From the NCBI GenBank assembly GCA_001898835.1, contig MKVM01000001.1, positions 498,796 to 562,795 of the forward strand: a stretch of 64,000 bases of DNA, written 5' to 3'. Shown here in pieces: positions 16,328 through 22,070 of the stretch. The notes under the pieces were generated by a model, which was not told the DNA's origin, ran no database searches, and saw only the letters and a list, made by a program, of their open reading frames with translations. The DNA is from Micrococcales bacterium 72-143 (lineage in GTDB: Bacteria > Actinomycetota > Actinomycetes > Actinomycetales > Microbacteriaceae). A program made the translations under genes and the position numbers. Position 1 is the stretch's first letter, and the number at the start of each line of letters is the position of its first letter.

Positions 16328-17947
16328 GTGGGGGCTTTGAACGTGTCGGACATGATGGGGACGTCGCCGAGAGCGGCCTGGTATCCCGACCCCAGCGATG
16401 CGACCATGCAGCGCTGGTGGGACGGGCGCGCCTGGACGGCGTACACGACGCCGATCCCGCCTCCCCCGCCCATGCCAGCGCCGACCACGGCGCCGTCGAG
16501 CGACATGCCCGCGCCGTACCAGCTCGCACAGCAGCAGGAGCGGCAGGAGGCCGTGGCACCGCGCCCGCAGCTTCCCGCTCAGCAGCAGGCACCGGCACCG
16601 GCACAGCAGCAGGCACCGGCACAGCAGCAGCAGGCACCGGCACAGCAGCAGCAGGCACCGGCACAGCAGCAGCAGGTCGTGCAGCAGCCCGCCGCACAGG
16701 AGCCGGTCGTGCAGCAGCCCGCCGCACAGCAGCAGCCCGCCGCTCACGAGACGGTCGCCCAGCAACCCACGCAGCAGCAGCCGGTCGCGCAGCAGCCGGT
16801 CGCGCAGCAGCCGGTCGTGCAGGAACCCGTCGCCGTTCAGCAGCCGATCGCGCCCGCGCAGCCCAGCCCGGCCCCGCAGCCGGTCGCCCCGCAGCAAGCG
16901 GCCACCCAGCAGGCGCCCGCGCAGCAGCAGCCGCCTGCCCAGCCGCTGGCTCCGCAGCAGGCACCTCAGCCGCAGGCCGCGCCGACCCCGGCGCCCGCGG
17001 CGCAGCCCGCACCGAGCCCGGTCGCCCCGGCCGCGGAGGCCGCCTCGGTCCCCGCCGCGCAGCTCCCGGCAGCGTCATCGACGGCACCGTGGGCGAACTC
17101 CGCCCCGCCGTCGCCCGCGACACCCGCCCAGCCCGCGTACCTCGGTCAGCCCGCGCCGACCGCACCCGCGCAGGCGGCACCTGCCCCGGCAGCCGCATCC
17201 GCTGCACCCGCACCCGCGCAGCCGGTGGAGCCCCGGATCCCCGAGGTCCCCGCCGAACTGCTGGCGCGCCAGGCGCCCCCGAGCGCCCCCGCGGTCGCGC
17301 CCGCCGTCCTGCCGCCCGCCGCGGCATCCGCTCCCCCGGTCGCGCAGCCCGTCTCGAGCGCCCCTGCAGCGCCCGAGCTTCCGCGAGTCGCGCCTCCGGG
17401 GGCCGCTCCGTCTGCGTACACCGCCGCGCCCTCGCCGTCGCTCTACGCCTCCGCGCCCGCCCCGGCGGCGCCTGCGCTCGAGCTCGAGGCCGGGCCGGCC
17501 AGCGGCCCGAGCATCCCCGGGTTCACCCCCGCCCCCACGATCCTCGCGCTCCCCGCCCTGCTCGGCGGCGGATCGCCCACAAACGCTGCGGCACCGTCAG
17601 TGCCGGCCCCCGCGCCGGCCCCCGACGCGTCTCACCCCACGATGGCGCCTCCGGCGACGGTGCCGTCGGTGTCGCAGCTCCCCCCGACCACCTCGGCGGG
17701 CTCCGGGGAGGCGAATGCCGCCTACCTCGCGGCCTTCGGCCTCTCCGCCCCGGGATCCCCCGCGGGCCGGACCGACAGCGTGGCGCCCAGCACAGGCCCG
17801 CAGCCGGTCCCCCTGCCGACCGACGGCGGCCCGCTCGGCACCGCGCCGTCGACCGCGCGCGCCCTCCCCTCCGGCGGCGAGCACCCCGGCATGGACCTCA
17901 CGCCCGACGGGCGCGGCGACTTCGGCGCCCCCATGCACCGCATCTGA
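16328..17947 (+). CDS. DUF2510 protein with very long Pro/Gln/Ala-rich tail
   Basis: A 539-residue protein with DUF2510 near the N-terminus (RAAWYPDPSDATMQRWWDGR) and then some 490 residues of low complexity: first Gln/Ala/Pro repeats, then Ala/Pro, then a more mixed C-terminus ending GDFGAPMHRI. No membrane segment or signal peptide is seen, so it should be cytoplasmic and disordered. The GTG at 16328 follows AGGAGAT (16311-16317); GTG 16343 or ATG 16352 are possible later starts. Function is unknown. Cluster position suggests shared work with the other DUF2510 proteins. Confidence 0.7.
   Translation: MGALNVSDMMGTSPRAAWYPDPSDATMQRWWDGRAWTAYTTPIPPPPPMPAPTTAPSSDMPAPYQLAQQQERQEAVAPRPQLPAQQQAPAPAQQQAPAQQQQAPAQQQQAPAQQQQVVQQPAAQEPVVQQPAAQQQPAAHETVAQQPTQQQPVAQQPVAQQPVVQEPVAVQQPIAPAQPSPAPQPVAPQQAATQQAPAQQQPPAQPLAPQQAPQPQAAPTPAPAAQPAPSPVAPAAEAASVPAAQLPAASSTAPWANSAPPSPATPAQPAYLGQPAPTAPAQAAPAPAAASAAPAPAQPVEPRIPEVPAELLARQAPPSAPAVAPAVLPPAAASAPPVAQPVSSAPAAPELPRVAPPGAAPSAYTAAPSPSLYASAPAPAAPALELEAGPASGPSIPGFTPAPTILALPALLGGGSPTNAAAPSVPAPAPAPDASHPTMAPPATVPSVSQLPPTTSAGSGEANAAYLAAFGLSAPGSPAGRTDSVAPSTGPQPVPLPTDGGPLGTAPSTARALPSGGEHPGMDLTPDGRGDFGAPMHRI
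16580..16676 (+). repeat. 21-bp tandem repeat coding APAQQQQ
   Basis: An in-frame tandem array, with unit GCACCGGCACAGCAGCAGCAG, codes repeated Ala-Pro-Ala-Gln4. About three full and two shortened copies are seen. Such arrays are prone to length change by slippage. Confidence 0.8.
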
Positions 17948-17956
17948 CGCGCCGTC

Positions 17957-18859
17957 TCAGGGCGCGTCGGCGATCAGGTCGACCTCCACGTCCGGCAGGT
18001 CGTAGGGGCTGGCCTGCACGACGCGTCCGCGCGGATTGAGGCGGTCGTCGGCCGCGTAGCGGGACGCGAGGGTACGCACGGCCTCCTCGTCGCCCGCGTC
18101 GGCGGCGATCACGAGCTCCGCGAGCGCGTCCATCCACTCGGCCTCGGCGGGCTCGACGGCGCGCTCGCCGTGCATCGCGCCCCAGACGTCCCAGAGCAGC
18201 AGTTCGTCGCCCATCCGGTGGGCGATGTCGCGGATGACGTAGTCGAACACGAACGGCGTCCCCCCGAAGGGCGACTCCGGGAAGACGCCGAAGGTGCGCG
18301 GGTCGGCGGTGCCGCTGCGCACCGCCGACCAGACCTCGGCCGCCGTGGCGAAGCCGTCCAGGCCGCGCTCGGGCAGTGCGCAGGTGTCGAAGGCGAACCA
18401 GCTCGGGTCGAGCTGGGCGTCCGCACGCACCCAGCCCGTGCCGTCGTGGTACTCCACCACGACGTGGTCGTAGTGGAAGCCCGGACCGAAGTAGCCCGCG
18501 AAGCCCACCCGGCTGCGGGCGGCGAGCCCGCGCTCGCGCAGAGCGGAGACGGTGAGCAGGGTGAAGTCGCGGCAGCATCCGGCCACCCGCTCCGCGCGGT
18601 CGCGCGGCGCGTCGAGGGGCTCCGGATGGCGGGCGGCGTCCACCCCGAGGATGCGCTCGGCCCAGCGCCCGTCGATGTCGGAGCGGCGCTCCGGCGGAAC
18701 CTCGATGCCGTCGGCCCGGTAGTGGTAGAGCAGGTTCCGCACGACCGCGACGACATCCGCGAGGGCCGCATCCGGAGTGAGCGCCTCCCAGCGCGCGCGG
18801 TGCACTCCGGGATCGCTGTACCTGCTGTGCCGGGACGCGCGGAGGACCTCCTCATCCAT
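17957..18859 (-). CDS. Transglutaminase-like domain protein
   Basis: A 300-residue cytoplasmic protein with a transglutaminase-like papain-fold core. The catalytic Cys is in VAGCCRDFTLLTVSALRERG, the His in FHYDHVVVEY and the Asp in VRADAQLD, in the right order and spacing. The N-terminal 75 residues and C-terminal 80 residues match no domain I recognise. Members of this superfamily include proteases and peptide N-glycanase-like enzymes; the substrate here is unknown. The ATG at 18859 gives MDEEVLRASRHSRY and has a CAGGAT box six bases upstream. It ends nine bases from the convergent DUF2510 gene. Confidence 0.82.
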   Translation of the reverse strand: MDEEVLRASRHSRYSDPGVHRARWEALTPDAALADVVAVVRNLLYHYRADGIEVPPERRSDIDGRWAERILGVDAARHPEPLDAPRDRAERVAGCCRDFTLLTVSALRERGLAARSRVGFAGYFGPGFHYDHVVVEYHDGTGWVRADAQLDPSWFAFDTCALPERGLDGFATAAEVWSAVRSGTADPRTFGVFPESPFGGTPFVFDYVIRDIAHRMGDELLLWDVWGAMHGERAVEPAEAEWMDALAELVIAADAGDEEAVRTLASRYAADDRLNPRGRVVQASPYDLPDVEVDLIADAP

Positions 18860-18888
18860 GGGCCCATCCTGCCACCGCCCTCGCTGCC

Positions 18889-19794
18889 TCAGGCGAAGCG
18901 GACAGCGGCCTGGATGCGAGAGCGCAGCTCGAACAGGTCGGTACCGCCCGTGCCGACCCCGGTCACCCCGGTCCGGATGACGTGGGCGAGCTGCGGTTGC
19001 GGGATGAGCAGCGCCCGCGCCCCCCGCACCGAGCCCAGGTCGGCGAGAGCGGGGGCGTCCGCGTCGGGCACGACGACGCCGATGGCGGAGAACCTCACGC
19101 GCGCCTCCCGCCCGAAGGCGCGCGCACGCGCTGAGAGCTCGTGGACGGGCCTCTCGCCGCCGATCGCGGGTCCGACGAGCTCCGCACCCTTCGTCCGTAC
19201 CTCGCCGCCCCAGTCCTCGCTCAGGAGCGCCCAGAGGCCGCTCGGCCCCAGCACGATGTGGTCGATCTTGCCGGCGCGCGTGTCGACGTCGTGCCAGACG
19301 CTGTAGCCGATCCCCAGCCCGGCGAGCTCGCGCGCGGAGCGCTCCTCGGCGATCGCCGCCGCGAGCAGGTGCTTGACCTGGCGGGGAGCGGAGCGCACGA
19401 GGTCGACGTCGTAGGGATCCGGCACCTCGACGCCGCGCCCGACCCACTCGCGCAGCTCCGCCAGGTAGCGCTCGCGGTACCAGCCGCCGGGGTGCCCGCT
19501 CGAGCGCGCCTGTGGACGCGAGTCGGCGCGCGGCCGCGGCGCCTGCGGTGCGTACACCGGGCGCTCCGGGGATGCTGCGCGCAGCCCCCGCGCGTCGTAG
19601 GAGGCACGTGCCTCCGGGCTTCCCACGAGCTCCCAGGCGTGCTGCACGGCGTGGAACGCGTCGGCGCGGCCGCCGGCATCCGGATGCGTCTCGCGTAGCC
19701 GCCTGCGGTACGCACGGCGCAGCTCGTCCTCGCTCGCGGTGGCCGATACTCCGAGCACCTCGTAGGGGGACGCGGCGAGCGGGCTGTCAGGCAC
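18889..19794 (-). CDS. J-domain protein fused to NERD-like (nuclease-related) domain
   Basis: A 301-residue two-domain protein. Residues 9-70 are a J-domain (SPYEVLGVSATASEDELRRA) with the HPD triad intact in ETHPDAGGR, so it should stimulate an Hsp70. The C-terminal half resembles NERD: VWHDVDTRAGKIDHIVLGPS then GLWALLSEDWGGEV, although the Lys of the usual E-x-K nuclease motif is absent. The GTG at 19794 is preferred because TACGAT (19807-19802) stands seven bases upstream; a GTG at 19821 would add nine residues. It may be a chaperone adaptor rather than a nuclease. Confidence 0.75.
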   Translation of the reverse strand: MPDSPLAASPYEVLGVSATASEDELRRAYRRRLRETHPDAGGRADAFHAVQHAWELVGSPEARASYDARGLRAASPERPVYAPQAPRPRADSRPQARSSGHPGGWYRERYLAELREWVGRGVEVPDPYDVDLVRSAPRQVKHLLAAAIAEERSARELAGLGIGYSVWHDVDTRAGKIDHIVLGPSGLWALLSEDWGGEVRTKGAELVGPAIGGERPVHELSARARAFGREARVRFSAIGVVVPDADAPALADLGSVRGARALLIPQPQLAHVIRTGVTGVGTGGTDLFELRSRIQAAVRFA

Positions 19795-19840
19795 GACAAC
19801 GATCGTAGGCGGGGCGCGCACCGCGCGGCTGCGAGGAGCC

Positions 19841-19846
19841 TAGGCT
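19841..19846 (+). promoter_or_regulatory. Putative -10 box (TAGGCT) for gene at 19853
   Basis: TAGGCT lies six bases before the GTG at 19853, which fits a leaderless transcript for the two-gene unit that includes the class IV aminotransferase gene. Confidence 0.45.
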
Positions 19847-19852
19847 CGGAGG

Positions 19853-20179
19853 GTGAGTTCCCGCGACGAGATCGGCGTGCGCCGGCGCGCCAGCCTCGAG
19901 GTGCTGCGCGCTGAGGCCGGGGATGAGCTCGCCACGGTCGTGTTCGAACGCCTCCGCGCCGGCGAGGATCCGTGGGACTTCATGCAGGAGCTGCCCACCG
20001 TCGACGAGCTCGTCGTGCTGACCTTGCGTGCCGAGCTCATCCGTGCCGACAACGACCGCCGCCCGAGCACGGAGGTCGACTACCGCATGCTGCGCCAGAT
20101 CGCGCTCGCCTACCCGGCGCTCAGCACGACCGTCTGGGCGCTGCTCGACACCGAACGCACCCGCCGGAGGACCGCGTGA
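19853..20179 (+). CDS. Conserved-looking small helical protein, unknown function
   Basis: A 108-residue charged, probably all-helical protein (DELATVVFERLRAGEDPWDF, then LRAELIRADNDRRPS). No cysteine, membrane segment or known motif is seen. Its GTG start follows a TAGGCT box by six bases, and its stop TGA overlaps the GTG of the next gene (GTGA), which argues that it is expressed and translated together with the aminotransferase. I do not recognise the family. Confidence 0.68.
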   Translation: MSSRDEIGVRRRASLEVLRAEAGDELATVVFERLRAGEDPWDFMQELPTVDELVVLTLRAELIRADNDRRPSTEVDYRMLRQIALAYPALSTTVWALLDTERTRRRTA

Positions 20180-21051
20180 GCGTCGTCGCCCTCATCGACT
20201 TCGACCCCGCCACCCGCGCCGCGACGGGGCACCGGCTCGCGGACGCCGACGAGCCGCTCCTGCAGGTCGCCGAGCTGGGCGCGACGCGCGGCGACGGGAT
20301 CTTCGAGACGGCGAGCCTCGTGCGCGGCCACGTGCAGGCGCTGGAGGCGCATCTCGAGCGCTTCGTGCAGTCCGCGGCGATGCTGCAGCTGCCCGCGCCG
20401 GATGTCGACGTCTGGCGCGACGCGGTGCGTGCCGTGGGCGGCGCGCTGACCGAGGCGGGCGTCGCGGAAGGTGCCATCAAGTTCGTGCTGACCCGCGGCA
20501 TCGAGGGCACGGGCGTGCCCACGGGCTGGGTTCACGGGACCGTCTCGCCCGACTTCGCGGCCGATCGCGCGGACGGCGTGCGCATCGTGCTGCTCGACCG
20601 CGGCTACCGGCACGACGTGCCCCGCACGGCCCCGTGGCTGCTCGCGGGGGCCAAGACGCTGAGCTACGCGATCAACCGCGCGGCGCTCCGTGAGTCGGCC
20701 CGCCGCGGCGCGGACGACGTGCTCTTCCTGTCGAGCGACGGCTACCTGCTCGAGGGTCCGACCTCGACGCTCGTGCTGCGCATCGGGCCGCGGCTCGTGA
20801 CGCCCCGCATCGACCTGGGCATCCTCGCCGGCACGACGCAGGCCGACCTGTTCACCTGGGCGGAGTCGGAGGGCTTCCCGACCGGATACGAGCTGCTGAC
20901 GCCCGCCGACCTCGCCGACGCGGATGCCGCCTGGCTCGTGTCGAGCGTGCGGCACGTCGCGCCGATCCGCGCGGTGGACGGCGTGGAACGGGCCGTCGAC
21001 GCCGAGCTCACCGCGCGGATGAACGACGCCCTCGACGCCCGCACGGCCTGA
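20176..21051 (+). CDS. Class IV aminotransferase, aminodeoxychorismate lyase-like
   Basis: A 291-residue PLP fold-type IV enzyme. The PLP-binding Lys lies in LAGAKTLSYA, RGDGIFETASLVRG is the N-terminal signature, and DDVLFLSSDGYLLEGPTSTL is the segment around the conserved Glu. The length and SDGYLLEGPTS fit PabC (4-amino-4-deoxychorismate to p-aminobenzoate and pyruvate, folate pathway), but branched-chain or D-amino-acid transaminase activity cannot be ruled out. GTG 20176 overlaps the previous stop and has GGAGG five bases upstream. A hairpin terminator follows the gene. Confidence 0.85.
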   Translation: MSVVALIDFDPATRAATGHRLADADEPLLQVAELGATRGDGIFETASLVRGHVQALEAHLERFVQSAAMLQLPAPDVDVWRDAVRAVGGALTEAGVAEGAIKFVLTRGIEGTGVPTGWVHGTVSPDFAADRADGVRIVLLDRGYRHDVPRTAPWLLAGAKTLSYAINRAALRESARRGADDVLFLSSDGYLLEGPTSTLVLRIGPRLVTPRIDLGILAGTTQADLFTWAESEGFPTGYELLTPADLADADAAWLVSSVRHVAPIRAVDGVERAVDAELTARMNDALDARTA

Positions 21052-21092
21052 GCGGGTGCGCACGGACCGTCGCCCGGGTCGGGCTCCACACG

Positions 21093-21509
21093 ACGAAGGA
21101 CCCCGGGTAGCTGGTCCGGGGTCCTTCTGTGTCGGTGTGGCCGCCGCACCCGCGAGCTCTCGGGTAGGGCGTTCGCCGAGCTGAGCGGCAGCTCGGATGC
21201 TCGCAGCGAACCACGTGCATCCGAGGCGGCTCCCGCGGTGGGATCTCCCCCGCGACGCCTCACGGCCCCGCGGAATCCGCCCCGCCTTCGCATCCGGTCG
21301 GCCCGAGGGCCCTCCATCCACGCTTGCGGGATGTCATCCCACCACCGGCGCTGCCCCACGGACGGAGCTCGCGCTCCGTGTTCCCTTGAGGCCACTCCAC
21401 GCTCCTCCCGGGCTGACCCGTTCGGCTCGTGGAGATCACCGCCCCGCTTCGGCTGCGATCCCCCGCCTCCGGATCTCTCCGTCTGCGTGGGTTTCGCGCC
21501 TCATCGGTT
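21093..21509 (-). ncRNA. Candidate structured non-coding RNA A (about 0.4 kb)
   Basis: No protein-like frame covers this stretch, yet a minus-strand promoter (TTGTGC, 16 bp, TAATCT) ends at 21516 and a strong hairpin terminator stands at 21096-21126. Between them are many perfect short stems: 21177-21195 (7 bp), 21193-21224 (8 bp, alternative to the first), 21328-21340 (5 bp) and 21362-21379 (7 bp closing a GCGA tetraloop on the minus strand). I looked for RNase P RNA (GAGGAAAGTCC), tmRNA and SRP RNA signatures and found none. Ends are estimates from promoter and terminator. Class unknown. Confidence 0.42.
21096..21126. terminator. Hairpin terminator after pabC-like gene / end of RNA A
   Basis: An 11-bp perfect stem (21096-21106 with 21116-21126) closes a 9-base loop. 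On the plus strand CTTCTGTGT follows, and on the minus strand CTTCGTCGTGTGG follows. It can end the aminotransferase unit on the plus strand and RNA A on the minus strand. Confidence 0.75.
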
Positions 21510-21513
21510 GAGT

Positions 21514-21572
21514 AGAGATTACTCGGCGCCACGAGGGGCACAAGAGGTGAAGTCTCACTAGATGGTTGAGGT
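21514..21572 (-). promoter_or_regulatory. Promoter cassette copy A
   Basis: On the minus strand this holds -35 TTGTGC (21543-21538), a 16-bp spacer and -10 TAATCT (21521-21516). The block just upstream reads CTCAACCATCTAGTGAG. The same arrangement, spacing and upstream block recur at 22010-22066, so this is a duplicated promoter rather than a chance match. Predicted transcription start is about 21509. Confidence 0.55.
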
Positions 21573-21603
21573 CGGCGGGGCTGAGGTGCGCCTTGAAAAT
21601 ACT

Positions 21604-21700
21604 GGCGGCGGTGATGCTGTCCGCGATTCCTCATACCCCCGTATCGGAATCGCGATGATGACAGGATCACCGCCGCCTGCTAGTCCCCCAACTAGTGCAG
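21604..21700 (+). ncRNA. Candidate 6C-like RNA: two stem-loops with C-rich loops
   Basis: A long hairpin spans 21604-21677: 12, 5, 8 and 4 paired bases (21604-21615/21666-21677, 21617-21621/21660-21664, 21623-21630/21646-21653, 21633-21636/21641-21644) closing a C-rich apical loop. A second stem-loop (21680-21684/21691-21695) has loop CCCCCA. Two adjacent stem-loops with C-run loops are the definition of the actinobacterial 6C RNA motif, though these runs have five C rather than six or more. A third C6/G6 hairpin follows. Strand is chosen because the C-runs are then in the loops. Confidence 0.4.
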
Positions 21701-21734
21701 TCCTCACGATAGGGCGGCGACCCGTGGGAACGCT

Positions 21735-21751
21735 CCCCCCAGAGCGGGGGG
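21735..21751 (+). terminator. C6/G6 hairpin downstream of the 6C-like stem-loops
   Basis: CCCCCC (21735-21740) pairs with GGGGGG (21746-21751) across a five-base loop. It stands 35 bases after the second C-rich loop and may end that RNA. There is no T-run. Confidence 0.35.
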
Positions 21752-21887
21752 CTGACGCATCCGCGGTCGCGTGCCACGATTCGCGCGCGCAGCCCGCCGG
21801 TGCGCACGTCCCTCGCGGTCGTCCGGCGGTCCCGCGCAGGACCGCGCTGTGCAGGACCGTGTGCTGTGCAGGATCGTGCCGCACACG

Positions 21888-22004
21888 ACGAAAGGCCCCC
21901 GGCTGCCGCGTTCCGCCGGTGCCGAAGCACCAGGGTTCGTCGAGCCCCGAGGGCCTTTCTGTCACCTTCCGGCCAATCCCCGAGGGGATCCGTGCCTTCC
22001 GGTG
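21888..22004 (-). ncRNA. Candidate structured small RNA B (about 115 nt)
   Basis: On the minus strand a promoter (TTGCGC, 16 bp, TATTCT) predicts a start near 22004. The transcript would begin GTTCACC, which pairs with GGTGAC at 21966-21961 around an inner ATCCCC/GGGGAT stem (21976-21989). It then carries a GGTGC-TTCG-GCACC hairpin (21931-21918, UUCG tetraloop) and ends in a GAAAGGCCC/GGGCCTTTC-type terminator stem (21959-21950 with 21898-21890). No open frame fits. Promoter and terminator are related to those of RNA A. I do not recognise the class. Confidence 0.42.
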
Positions 22005-22009
22005 AACAC

Positions 22010-22066
22010 GAGAATACTCAGCGGTGAACGCCGCGCAAGACGTGAACCCTCGCTAGATGGTTGAGG
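22010..22066 (-). promoter_or_regulatory. Promoter cassette copy B
   Basis: On the minus strand: -35 TTGCGC (22038-22033), 16-bp spacer, -10 TATTCT (22016-22011). The upstream block CTCAACCATCTAGCGAG matches copy A in all but one base. It lies directly behind the stop codon of the SNF2 gene. Confidence 0.55.
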
Positions 22067-22070
22067 GTTC
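22043..22070 (-). terminator. Hairpin at the end of the SNF2 gene
   Basis: GAACCCTC (22043-22050) pairs perfectly with GAGGGTTC (22063-22070), overlapping the stop codon of the helicase gene at 22069. The loop holds the conserved CTAGATGGTT block of promoter cassette B. It may stop helicase transcripts before RNA B. No T-run is present. Confidence 0.4.

Noticed and set aside
16580..16830. CAG-rich repeats as a CRISPR or regulatory array
   Set aside because: The repeats are in frame and code Gln/Ala/Pro; there are no unique spacers.
21197..21670. Open frames of 90-140 codons on both strands in the 21-22 kb gap
   Set aside because: They are Arg/Pro/Gly-rich with no domain, no ribosome binding site and stacked in several frames, as expected for GC-rich non-coding sequence. 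The RNA structures explain the stretch better.
21093..22004. RNase P RNA, tmRNA or SRP RNA as identity of the two minus-strand RNAs
   Set aside because: The universal RNase P segment (GAGGAAAGTCC), a tRNA-like end with tag reading frame, and the SRP loop (GGTCCGGAAGGAAGCAGC type) were sought on both strands and not found.
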